This document shows positions 56,569 through 64,000 of a stretch of DNA of 64,000 nucleotides, in pieces. Numbering within the stretch: position 1 is the stretch's first letter; every line of letters begins with the position of its first letter. The position numbers and the translations under genes were made by a program. The stretch is from positions 62,001-126,000 of the forward strand of contig CAVZBZ010000002.1 in NCBI GenBank assembly GCA_963773665.1, written 5' to 3'. The DNA is from DATJLY01 sp963773665. GTDB lineage: Bacteria > Pseudomonadota > Alphaproteobacteria > ATCC43930 > CGMCC-115725. The notes below the pieces were generated by a model. The model was not told the DNA's origin. It did no database searches and saw nothing but the letters and a program-made list of their open reading frames with translations.

Positions 56569-57764
56569 TGGAAACCAAGACCGTGGCCGCCGCGCTGATC
56601 CCGCGCGCTCCGCCGGAGGATGCGCTGGTTTTCGTGAGCGACCGCGATTCGGAGGGGGTGCTGCGTCGCGCGCTGAGCGATATCGGCGTCGCCCGAGCCG
56701 AATTCACGCTCGGCAACGTCGACACTGCCATCGGCCAACTTGCCCATCGCCCTTCGCCGCGGCTGCTTGTCGCCGATATCACGGGAGTAGAGGATCCGGC
56801 GGCGCGGACCGATGCGCTCGCCGCCGTGTGCGAGCCGGAGACGGGCGTGGTGCTCGTCGGCGACACCAACGACATCCGGCTCTACCGCGATCTGAAGGCG
56901 GTCGGCGTCGTCGAGTATTTCTTCAAGCCGCTCGCCACCGATCCTCTGAAACGCTCGTTCAACAGCGTGTTCGCTGGCGCGGCGGACGTGCCCAGCTCGC
57001 GTACCGGCAAGCTCGTCATCTCGCTCGGCGTCCGCGGCGGCGCCGGCGCGACCATGATTGCAGCCACCGCCGCCTGGCACCTCGCCGAGATGCTGCAGCG
57101 CCGCGTAATGCTGGTCGATCTCGATCTCCAGTTCGGCGACGCGGCCTTGCAGTTCGACGCGGCGCCGAGCCATGCACTCGCCGAAGCGCTGCAGCATCCC
57201 GAGCGCGTCGACAGTCTGTTCCTCGAACGCGGTGTCATCCACGTTACCGAGCGGCTTGGCCTTTTGGCGTCACTCGAGTCCATCGGCGAGACCACAATCC
57301 CGGACGAAACCGCCATCCTGTCGCTCATCGACACATTGCTGCGCCGCTACCGCTATGTGTTCATCGATCTGCCGACGGTGCTCGCGCCCGTTCTCATGCG
57401 CGTCCTGCATTTGCCGGGAACCCTCCTTTTCGTCAGCACCGGGAGCCTCGTCTCGGCGCGCGACGCGGGCCGTTGGCGCGATGCAATCGGCACCAACAGC
57501 GCCGAGCGCACGGTGATGCACATCCTCAACAAGGGCGGCGCGCCGGACAGCCTTGCCACCGAGGAATTCGTGCGGGTCTCGGGCCATGCGCTCGACATGA
57601 TCATCCCCTACAGCAGGGAGGTCGGCATAGCGTCGAACATGGGCATCCGCTCGGTGCACAAATGCGCGGCCATACAGCGCGAGCTTGCGCCGCTGCTGCG
57701 CCATCTCGCGGGCGAGCCGGCGGGCGAGACGAAACCGTCGCTGATGCATCGCATCTTCGGTTGA
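56565..57764 (+). CDS. cpaE: CpaE/TadZ pilus-localisation ATPase-like protein
   Basis: A 399-residue protein. Residues 20-130 form a receiver-like domain (LVFVSDRDSEGVLRRALSDI), residues 145-370 a ParA/MinD-like domain with a deviant P-loop (LGVRGGAGATMIAATAAWHL, with no signature lysine) and Walker A' VMLVDLDLQFGDAALQF. TadZ proteins commonly have atypical P-loops and place the pilus at the cell pole. Confidence 0.9.
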   Translation: MMETKTVAAALIPRAPPEDALVFVSDRDSEGVLRRALSDIGVARAEFTLGNVDTAIGQLAHRPSPRLLVADITGVEDPAARTDALAAVCEPETGVVLVGDTNDIRLYRDLKAVGVVEYFFKPLATDPLKRSFNSVFAGAADVPSSRTGKLVISLGVRGGAGATMIAATAAWHLAEMLQRRVMLVDLDLQFGDAALQFDAAPSHALAEALQHPERVDSLFLERGVIHVTERLGLLASLESIGETTIPDETAILSLIDTLLRRYRYVFIDLPTVLAPVLMRVLHLPGTLLFVSTGSLVSARDAGRWRDAIGTNSAERTVMHILNKGGAPDSLATEEFVRVSGHALDMIIPYSREVGIASNMGIRSVHKCAAIQRELAPLLRHLAGEPAGETKPSLMHRIFG

Positions 57765-57768
57765 GACG

Positions 57769-59145
57769 ATGGCGCAGTTCGGCAGAAAATCCCCCGGCGA
57801 GTACGCGCTGTCGCGCGTTGAGCCGTCGCTCCGCCGGGCCGCGCAGTCAGTCGGAACGACCGTGATCGCCCCGGGGCAGAGCGCCGCGGATTTCGTGCGC
57901 GACCAGGTGCTGATGCAGATCGAGCCCACGGCGGCCGTCCACATGACGCCGCAGCAGCTCAACGCGCGCGTTACTCAGCTTGTGACCGAGATCGCGTCGA
58001 GCCAGCGCCTCCTGCTCAATCTGCTGGAGCAGGGGGCGCTCGCGATGTCGATCGTCGACGACATGGTGGGACTGGGGCCGATCGAGCCACTGCTGCGCGA
58101 TGAAAGCGTCGCCGACATTCTCGTCAACGGGCCACGCGCGATCTATGTCGAGCGCCGAGGCAAGCTCGAGCTGACGCAGCATCGCTTCCGCAACGACGCG
58201 CATGTCCTGCACATGGCGCAGCGGATCGCCTCCTCGATGGGCCGCCGCGTCGACGAATCGAGCCCTATGCTCGATGCGCGGCTCGCCGATGGCAGCCGGG
58301 TCAACGTCATCATCGCGCCGCTGTCGCTCAAGGGGCCGTGCATCTCGATCCGGAAATTTTCACCGAACGTCATGGATTTAGCTAAGTTCGTCCAGTTCGG
58401 CTCGGTTTCGGCCGAACTCGGCCGCGCGCTAGAGATCGCGGCGCGCTGCCGGCTCAACATCATCGTCTCGGGCGGCACCGGGTCGGGCAAGACGACGTTG
58501 CTCAATGCGCTTTCGCGCATGATCGAGCGCACCGAGCGCATTATCACGATCGAGGACGCGGCAGAGCTGCAACTGCAGCAGCCGCACGTTATTCAGCTCG
58601 AAACGCGCCCTGCCAATATCGAGGGCCAAGGCCAGATCGCGCAGCGCGATCTGGTGCGCAACGCGCTGCGCATGCGGCCAGACCGCATCATCGTCGGCGA
58701 GGTGCGCGGGCCCGAGGCGTTCGACATGATGCAGGCCATGAATACCGGCCACAACGGCTCGATGTCGACGATCCACGCGAATTCGGCGCGCGATGCGCTT
58801 GCCAGGATCGAGAACATGATTCTGATGGCGAACGTCAACCTGCCGAGCCGCGCGATCCGCGGCCAGATCACGAGCGCGGTCGATCTCGTGATCCAGACCG
58901 AGCGCATGCGCGACGGCGTGCGCCGTGTCACCGAGGTCGCCGAGATTGCCGGGCTCGAGGAGGAAACCATCGTGCTCGGCTCGCTTTTCACCTACCGCTA
59001 TCAGGGCGAGGAGGCCGACGGCAGGTTGCGCGGCGCCTTCGAGACGTCCGGCGGCCGGCCGCGCTTCCTGCGGCGGCTCGAATATTTCGGTCTCGCCACG
59101 GCATTCCTGGAAACGCTCGGCACGCGCGCGGGTGCCGCGGCATGA
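57769..59145 (+). CDS. cpaF: Tad pilus secretion ATPase CpaF/TadA
   Basis: A 458-residue type II/IV secretion ATPase. It has LGPIEPLLRDESVADILVNG in the N-terminal domain, Walker A in IVSGGTGSGKTTLLNALS, the Asp box ERIITIEDAAELQLQQ, Walker B RPDRIIVGEVRGPEAFDMM and His box NGSMSTIHANSARDAL. It powers Flp assembly (and possibly retraction) from the cytoplasm. It overlaps tadB by ATGA. Confidence 0.93.
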   Translation: MAQFGRKSPGEYALSRVEPSLRRAAQSVGTTVIAPGQSAADFVRDQVLMQIEPTAAVHMTPQQLNARVTQLVTEIASSQRLLLNLLEQGALAMSIVDDMVGLGPIEPLLRDESVADILVNGPRAIYVERRGKLELTQHRFRNDAHVLHMAQRIASSMGRRVDESSPMLDARLADGSRVNVIIAPLSLKGPCISIRKFSPNVMDLAKFVQFGSVSAELGRALEIAARCRLNIIVSGGTGSGKTTLLNALSRMIERTERIITIEDAAELQLQQPHVIQLETRPANIEGQGQIAQRDLVRNALRMRPDRIIVGEVRGPEAFDMMQAMNTGHNGSMSTIHANSARDALARIENMILMANVNLPSRAIRGQITSAVDLVIQTERMRDGVRRVTEVAEIAGLEEETIVLGSLFTYRYQGEEADGRLRGAFETSGGRPRFLRRLEYFGLATAFLETLGTRAGAAA

Positions 59146-60101
59146 GCATCTATCTGCCTCTTCTCGTCGTGGTCTGCCTCATGGCGGTGAGCGGTGCTGC
59201 GCTCTTCACCTCTCTGATCGAGACGCGGCGCTGGCGAACGATGATCGAGTTTCGGCTTGGCCTCGTGGCGGCGCGGCCGCGGTCGTCAGTTCGCCAGGCC
59301 GCCTCGCCCGCTGCCCAACGTCTCCTCCGGCTCGACTTGCGCGTGCGGCAGCTCTTCGGCTTAGGCAAGGAGCGCGATTGGGGCGTAAGCGCGCGCGGGT
59401 CCGTGCTGCTGCTGGTGGGGTTCGCCGCAGGGGCCGCGATGTGGCTGCTGCTCAATGCGGGCTTCCACCTTCCGGCCGTCTTGGCGCTGCCGCTCGCGCT
59501 CGCTGCGTTCGTGGCCGCGCCGCGCGCCGTGCTCGCACGCGAGCAGAGCCGCGCCGAGCGCCGCTTCCTCGACCTCCTGCCCGATGCCGTGGACATGATC
59601 ATCCGCATGCTGCGGGCTGGGCTCCCCGTCACGACTGCCATTCGCACGGTCGGGCTCGAGGCGCTCCACCCCGTCGATACAGTGTTCGCCACGCTCGCCA
59701 ATCAGATCGAGATCGGCATCAGCTTCGATGAGGCGCTGGCGCGCGCCGGTGACCGGATCGGTGTCGCCGATTTTCGCTTCTTCACCGCCGCTGTCGCACT
59801 GCAGCATTCGACCGGCGGCAATCTCGCCGCGACGCTCGAGACGCTGGCCGACATCATTCGCCGTCGCCGCGCCGCGCGTGCCAAGGCCCAGGCCGCGACC
59901 GCGGAGGTCCGCCTCTCGGCCATCGTGCTCGGCGCCATGCCGTTCATCGTCACCGCTCTCCTGCTGCTGCTGAATCCGAGTTATCTCACGCCGCTCGTTG
60001 CCGATACACGCGGCAAGTCGATCATCGCAGTGGCGATCGGGCTCCTGCTGCTCGGCTTCGCTTCGATGCGGCGCATGATGCGCAACCTCGAATCACTATG
60101 A
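59142..60101 (+). CDS. tadB: Tad pilus inner-membrane platform protein TadB
   Basis: A 319-residue type II secretion F-domain protein. One helix pair at the N-terminus and a second near the C-terminus bracket the cytoplasmic F domain (DLLPDAVDMIIRMLRAGLPV and LQHSTGGNLAATLETLADII). With TadC it forms the platform that the CpaF ATPase acts on. Confidence 0.9.
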   Translation: MSIYLPLLVVVCLMAVSGAALFTSLIETRRWRTMIEFRLGLVAARPRSSVRQAASPAAQRLLRLDLRVRQLFGLGKERDWGVSARGSVLLLVGFAAGAAMWLLLNAGFHLPAVLALPLALAAFVAAPRAVLAREQSRAERRFLDLLPDAVDMIIRMLRAGLPVTTAIRTVGLEALHPVDTVFATLANQIEIGISFDEALARAGDRIGVADFRFFTAAVALQHSTGGNLAATLETLADIIRRRRAARAKAQAATAEVRLSAIVLGAMPFIVTALLLLLNPSYLTPLVADTRGKSIIAVAIGLLLLGFASMRRMMRNLESL

Positions 60102-60111
60102 TGGACGGCCC

Positions 60112-61026
60112 ATGAACCAGCTCGTTTTCTTCGACGGATTGGCGGCGCTCGCGGGCGGCGTTCTGCTCATTGCGGCGGGCGTCGCGCTCATCGTGCATGG
60201 CGCCAATGTGCGCAAGGAACAGCGAGAGCGCCGGTTCGAGCTGGCGCAGTCCCGGCCCGCCGCCGCCGCGGCTGAATTCGCGCCGCGCGCCGATTACACG
60301 TTTCCCTCGACGCTTCTCACGCCGGTATCGCGCGAGATCATCCGTCGCCTCGGGCGCCTCGGCATTGCCGCGGAGAACGCGCTCGCCACCTATCAATCCG
60401 GCCGTCTTGCGCTTGCCGCGCTCGTCGCCGCTTTCGCCGCGCTCGCGGCGCTAAGTCTCTTTCCTGCGGTTGGAATCGGGGCCGCCCTTGCGGGCGCATC
60501 GGGCGCAGCGCTTGCCGCCTGGATCGCGCCCGCGGCGCTCTTGCGGCGTTTCGTGCGGCGGCGCGCGGCACGCGCTGCGTCCGGGCTTCCCGATGCGCTC
60601 GAGCTGCTCGTAGTGTGCGTCGAGGCCGGGCTCTCGCTCGAAGATGGCATTGCGCGAGCGGTGGGCGAGCTGCGTCATTCCCAGCCGGCGCTGGCGGAGG
60701 AGCTCGCGCTGACCGCGGCCGACCTGAAAATCCTGCCGAGCCGCGACCAGGCGCTCCTCAACCTCGCCGAGCGGATCGATGTGCCAAGCGTGCGCTCGCT
60801 CGTCACCACCCTATCGCAGACGCTGCGCTACGGCACGCCGCTCGTCCAGGCGCTGCGCAGTGCGGCGACAGAGCTGCGGAATGCGGCGCTCCTGCGCATC
60901 GAGGAGCGTGCCAACCAGCTGCCAGTTATGCTCACCATCCCGATGATGCTGTTCATCATGCCGACGATCTTTCTCGTGGTCGGCGGGCCGGCTGGCCTGC
61001 GCATTGTTGACATTTTTCTTCGCTGA
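60112..61026 (+). CDS. tadC: Tad pilus inner-membrane platform protein TadC
   Basis: A 304-residue paralogue of TadB with the same layout. The F domain contains GLPDALELLVVCVEAGLSLE and TLSQTLRYGTPLVQALRSAA, and the C-terminal helix reads LPVMLTIPMMLFIMPTIFLV. It is the last gene of the pilus operon. Confidence 0.9.
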   Translation: MNQLVFFDGLAALAGGVLLIAAGVALIVHGANVRKEQRERRFELAQSRPAAAAAEFAPRADYTFPSTLLTPVSREIIRRLGRLGIAAENALATYQSGRLALAALVAAFAALAALSLFPAVGIGAALAGASGAALAAWIAPAALLRRFVRRRAARAASGLPDALELLVVCVEAGLSLEDGIARAVGELRHSQPALAEELALTAADLKILPSRDQALLNLAERIDVPSVRSLVTTLSQTLRYGTPLVQALRSAATELRNAALLRIEERANQLPVMLTIPMMLFIMPTIFLVVGGPAGLRIVDIFLR

Positions 61027-61233
61027 GGCGGCTGCGCAGAGGATCGCACTCGCCGGCAAATCGATCCACCACCGCTTTCGACACCATCGGTCATCCATCC
61101 ATGATAGGTGCATCGATGGCGCGCCATCCCACCCGAAGCCGCCCATCGAGGTGTCGATCAGCGCCATCATCTGCGACGAGTTGGTGATAGTGTAATCACT
61201 GGTGGTCGCGATCGCGACTGAGGAGGAGGCCGC

Positions 61234-61827
61234 ATGGTCTGGCGGGCCGCGAGAATGTCAATCCTGGCCGCGACGCTCCTCCCCGCACTCGCGGCCGCGG
61301 CGCTTCCGGCGCGGGGAACGGAGCTCGCGCCGGTGCTCGAGGGAATTCGCTGGGGCGAGACCTCGGACGCGCTCGTAAAGCATTTCGGTGCGCGGGCCTT
61401 TCGCCTCGCGCCACCCATCGAGTTCGCCGACAGCTATGTCGACGTAGCGCTGCGCAGTCAGATCTTCGCGGGCTATCCCTTCGCGGTCTATTTCCAGATG
61501 GATTGGGCAAGCGGACGCTTGAAGCGCGTCATGCTCGAGCGCCAGCGGCAGGGCGCCAACCCGACGGTGTTCCGCGCACTTGTCGCCGCGTTCTCGCGCG
61601 ACTATGGGGAGCCTGCACAGAGCTGCACGCTACCGGCCTCCGCCAAAACCGGATACCAGGCGATGGTCGAGCGCCTGTGGCGCCCCGACGGCATGACCGT
61701 GCGCGTCGTCTTTCGCGATACCACGCTCGAGGCCGCCGAGGGCTGCGTCACAGTTGGCAGCAGCGCCTGCGGCCTCACTAGCCATGTCTATGTCCAGATC
61801 CTGCCGGACGACGCCGGCTGCGAATGA
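61234..61827 (+). CDS. Secreted protein of unknown function
   Basis: A 197-residue protein with signal peptide (MVWRAARMSILAATLLPALA) and GGAGG ahead of ATG 61234. The mature part starts LAPVLEGIRWGETSDALVKH, resembling the repeat-like start of small periplasmic domains that bind a ligand or partner, and has three Cys in the last third (AEGCVTVGSSACG). No family name is given. It follows the tad operon by about 200 bp and may not belong to it. Confidence 0.65.
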   Translation: MVWRAARMSILAATLLPALAAAALPARGTELAPVLEGIRWGETSDALVKHFGARAFRLAPPIEFADSYVDVALRSQIFAGYPFAVYFQMDWASGRLKRVMLERQRQGANPTVFRALVAAFSRDYGEPAQSCTLPASAKTGYQAMVERLWRPDGMTVRVVFRDTTLEAAEGCVTVGSSACGLTSHVYVQILPDDAGCE

Positions 61828-61949
61828 CTCCGATTTCAGTCGGTCACTGCGAGAATCCGCAGGCAGCGCGGCGCACGCTGCCGCGCATCGCGCTCGAAGT
61901 CGGCCGCGAGCCGATGTTCCAGCTGTTGATTGCCGCCGGCCTGATCTAA
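61824..61949 (+). CDS. Possible small ORF coupled to the secreted protein
   Basis: A 41-codon frame overlaps the previous stop by ATGA and ends at 61949: MTPISVGHCENPQAARRTLP, then RIALEVGREPMF. Composition is not distinctive; it may be chance. Confidence 0.2.
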   Translation: MTPISVGHCENPQAARRTLPRIALEVGREPMFQLLIAAGLI

Positions 61950-62015
61950 CTGTCCTTCGGCAGTCTCGGCGCGGCCCCTATTGAAGGTCCGGGGGAATGC
62001 GGCGCGCAGCGCGTG

Positions 62016-63119
62016 CTACCAACGGTGCGTCCGCATCGCGGCCCGCACTCTTTGCACGGCGAGCGCCATGGCGGCCGCCCGCGGCAGCGTCCGCGAGTGC
62101 ATCGCTTCCGCCAGCACCGCCCGAGTGTTCAGGCGGATCTTTTCGTCGATCGCCGCAAACGCCGCCGCCTCGGTCGCGCGCTGCCATTCCATCGCGGCGC
62201 AGATCACGCCGCCGGCATTGGCGATGAAGTCAGGAATGACGAGGATGCCCTTGGCCGCAAGCGCTTCCTCGGCCTTGGCGGTGCAGGGGATGTTGGCGCC
62301 CTGCGCCATGATGCGCGTGCGCAGCCGGCCGACATTCCCCTCATGAACGACATCGGGCCGCGCCGCCGGAATCCAGATATCGCAGGCCAGATCGACGACC
62401 TCGTCGCGGCCGAGTTTCCGGCCGCGCGGATAGTCCTTGAGCGGCCGGCCTTCGTTCTTGAGCGCAACAAGCGCCGCGATATCGAGTCCATTTTCGTCGG
62501 CAATGGTGCCCAGCGAGTCGCTGGCCCCGACGAGAATGGCGCCCTTCTCGGCAAGGAAACGTGCAGCGTGCTTGCCGACCGAGCCGAAGCCTTGCACGAC
62601 GACGCGCGCGCCCTTGAGGTCAAGATCGATGAAACCGCGTGCCACATCGATTGCCGCCGCTAGCCCGAACCCCGTCGCGCCGATCTCGTCAAGCGGGATG
62701 CCACCCACCTCGCGCGGCAGCCCGACGGCACGGCCGTTCTCGTCCTTGATCCAGCCCATGGCGAGCTCGTCGGTACCCATGTCCGGTCCGGGGATGTAGT
62801 CCGTGAGATCGGCGATCGCCGATGCGAAGCTGCGTATGAGGCGCTCCTTGTCCGCAAGCTTCATCTTCGGGTCGCCGAAGATGACGGATTTTCCCCCGCC
62901 ATGCGGGAGACCCGCTGCGGCGTTCTTGAACGTCATCGCGCGGGCAAGGCGGAATGCCTCCTCGGCGCTGACATCGGGCGCCATGCGGACGCCGCCTATG
63001 GACGGTCCGCACGCGACGTTGTCGACCGCCACGACCGCTTTGAGGCCGCTCGACGGCCGATGAATGTGCACGAGCCTTAGCGGACCGAATTCATCGGCGA
63101 AGCGGAACAGGTCTTGCAC
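62016..63119 (-). CDS. Glu/Leu/Phe/Val dehydrogenase family protein
   Basis: A 367-residue amino-acid dehydrogenase. The N-terminal substrate domain has MTFKNAAAGLPHGGGKSVIF with the catalytic Lys, and YIPGPDMGTDELAMGWIKD with the Asp. The Rossmann domain has VVVQGFGSVGKHAARFLAEK. It should oxidatively deaminate a branched-chain or similar amino acid with NAD(P). Spaced 12 bases behind the acyltransferase gene in the same direction, it fits a route from amino acid to 2-oxo acid to acyl-CoA. Confidence 0.88.
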   Translation of the reverse strand: MQDLFRFADEFGPLRLVHIHRPSSGLKAVVAVDNVACGPSIGGVRMAPDVSAEEAFRLARAMTFKNAAAGLPHGGGKSVIFGDPKMKLADKERLIRSFASAIADLTDYIPGPDMGTDELAMGWIKDENGRAVGLPREVGGIPLDEIGATGFGLAAAIDVARGFIDLDLKGARVVVQGFGSVGKHAARFLAEKGAILVGASDSLGTIADENGLDIAALVALKNEGRPLKDYPRGRKLGRDEVVDLACDIWIPAARPDVVHEGNVGRLRTRIMAQGANIPCTAKAEEALAAKGILVIPDFIANAGGVICAAMEWQRATEAAAFAAIDEKIRLNTRAVLAEAMHSRTLPRAAAMALAVQRVRAAMRTHRW

Positions 63120-63131
63120 GGCGGCCTCCTT

Positions 63132-64000
63132 TCAGGGCGAATTTTCGGCAAGAGCCAGGTCGGCGATCATGGCGGCGAGGAATCGTGCCGCCTCGCCGCC
63201 CGTGACCACGCGATGATCGAAGGTGAGCGAAAGCGGCAGGAAATGCCGGAATCCCACCGATCCGCTTTGCGGAACCGCCTGTGCCGAGATGCGCCCGGCG
63301 CCAATAATCGCCACCTGTGGCGGCAGGACGACCAGCGCAGCCTGGCGGCCGGCGAGCGTACCGAAATTCGAAAGCGTGATGGTGGGCCCGAGCAGATCGG
63401 CGAGCGGCAAGCGGCGTGTCCGCGCCGCTTCCTTCATCTCATCGAGCTTCCGTCGTAGCTCGGCTACGCTCGCTTGTCCGACATCGCGCAACACCGGAAC
63501 GAGCAGGCCATCCTCGGTATCGACGGCGATGCCGAGATCGACGTGCGACAGAAGCTCGCGCCGCAGGCTCGCGCCGTCGAAGCGCGCATTGAGCGCGGGG
63601 ACCGCCGCGCAGGCGCCGGCAATGGCGCGTATGAGACGCGTGCTCACATCGGCTGTGGGCGTCCACCAGGCTTCGATATCCGCCTCGTCCCAGACCGTCG
63701 CCGGGACCACTTCGCCATGCGATCGCGCCATGTTGGCGGCCATGCTGCGCCGGATGCCTTTGAGGGGCTCGCCCGCGGCTTCGGTGCGCGGTGAAGGGGT
63801 GGCGCGTTCCACATCGGCCCGCGTGACGGTGCCGCTTGGGCCCGTCCCCTGTACGTGCCCGAGATCGATGCCGCGCTCGCGGGCCAACGCGCGCACTGCC
63901 GGGGATGCCTCGACGTGCGGAGATGCCGGCGGCAAGAGCGAGGGAACCGCCGGCGTGGCGGCCGGCTGTGCGAGTTCGCCTACAACCGTTCCGGTATCGG
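63132..64000 (-). CDS. Dihydrolipoamide acyltransferase (E2) of a 2-oxo acid dehydrogenase, partial
   Basis: The frame continues past the window end, so the N-terminus is missing. What is visible is the end of the lipoyl domain (DTGTVVGELAQPA), a Pro/Ala linker, the E3-binding domain (SPAVRALARERGIDLGHVQG, TGPSGTVTRADV) and the catalytic core with LSLTFDHRVVTGGEAARFLA, the active-site His and Asp. It transfers the acyl group to CoA. The neighbouring dehydrogenase suggests a branched-chain type, but this is inference. Confidence 0.88.
   Translation of the reverse strand, partial: DTGTVVGELAQPAATPAVPSLLPPASPHVEASPAVRALARERGIDLGHVQGTGPSGTVTRADVERATPSPRTEAAGEPLKGIRRSMAANMARSHGEVVPATVWDEADIEAWWTPTADVSTRLIRAIAGACAAVPALNARFDGASLRRELLSHVDLGIAVDTEDGLLVPVLRDVGQASVAELRRKLDEMKEAARTRRLPLADLLGPTITLSNFGTLAGRQAALVVLPPQVAIIGAGRISAQAVPQSGSVGFRHFLPLSLTFDHRVVTGGEAARFLAAMIADLALAENSP

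Noticed and set aside
61027..61190. Possible minus-strand coding segment with Trp-rich MDDRWCRKRWWIDLPASAIL
   Set aside because: Unusual composition, but no start signal, no family and a short length; left unannotated.

Overview
The window is high-GC DNA from a proteobacterium, most likely an alphaproteobacterium (Hyphomicrobiales or Rhodospirillales type). This rests on the alpha-style cpaA-F Flp/Tad pilus order, a fused LivH-LivM permease, a quinol nitric oxide reductase followed by nnrS, and repeated FNR/FixK-type operators. No rRNA, tRNA, CRISPR array or replication origin was seen. The placement is inference from gene content; no marker gene is present.

Layout. 1-4.0 kb: a partial secreted protein, a beta-barrel porin and a frameshifted DUF3445 (haem-dependent N-demethylase-like) gene, all on the minus strand. 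4.0-6.9 kb: a graveyard of mobile DNA, with an IS630 tail abutting an ISL3-family element (45-bp inverted repeats, broken transposase), an IS66 tnpA fragment, an excisionase-like HTH gene and a VOC tail. 7.0-11.0 kb: a branched-chain-type ABC importer (binding protein, LivG, fused LivHM) whose livF is deleted down to its last 48 codons. 11.1-18.8 kb: an acyl-CoA cassette (SDR, DUF35, SCP2-like thiolase without the usual nucleophilic Cys, enoyl-CoA hydratase, ADP-forming acyl-CoA synthetase, two adjacent acyl-CoA dehydrogenases), resembling side-chain degradation modules that end in a retro-aldolase. 18.8-23.3 kb: a histidine-kinase relic, then norZ-nnrS for nitric oxide reduction behind an FNR-like box.

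23.5-41.9 kb is a mosaic of catabolic genes on both strands: an acyl-CoA-dehydrogenase-fold monooxygenase, a VOC dioxygenase, an FAH-family hydrolase, two LLM flavin monooxygenases, an HpaB-type hydroxylase, a LigB-type extradiol dioxygenase, a Rieske oxygenase, an orphan TRAP binding protein and an SDR. A type II-like sulfide:quinone oxidoreductase and a two-subunit ABC exporter sit among them. The substrate cannot be read from the sequence; an aromatic compound opened by meta-cleavage is the simplest guess.

42.2-61.0 kb holds a very large membrane sensor (MASE3-like, five PAS, GAF, GGDEF, EAL), small genes of unknown function, and a complete Flp/Tad pilus locus including tadG/E-like genes, a methyltransferase-membrane protein fusion, tadD, flp and cpaA-cpaF-tadB-tadC. 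61.2-64.0 kb: a secreted hypothetical protein, a Glu/Leu/Phe/Val dehydrogenase and a partial dihydrolipoamide acyltransferase.

Two themes link the regions. First, TTGAT-N4-ATCAA boxes lie in front of norZ, the c-di-GMP sensor, small genes, the Tad pilus operon and two monooxygenases, so a Crp/Fnr regulator may tie oxygen or NO status to attachment. Second, five or six otherwise intact genes are broken by what reads as one extra base, which suggests residual insertion errors in the assembly as much as true gene decay.
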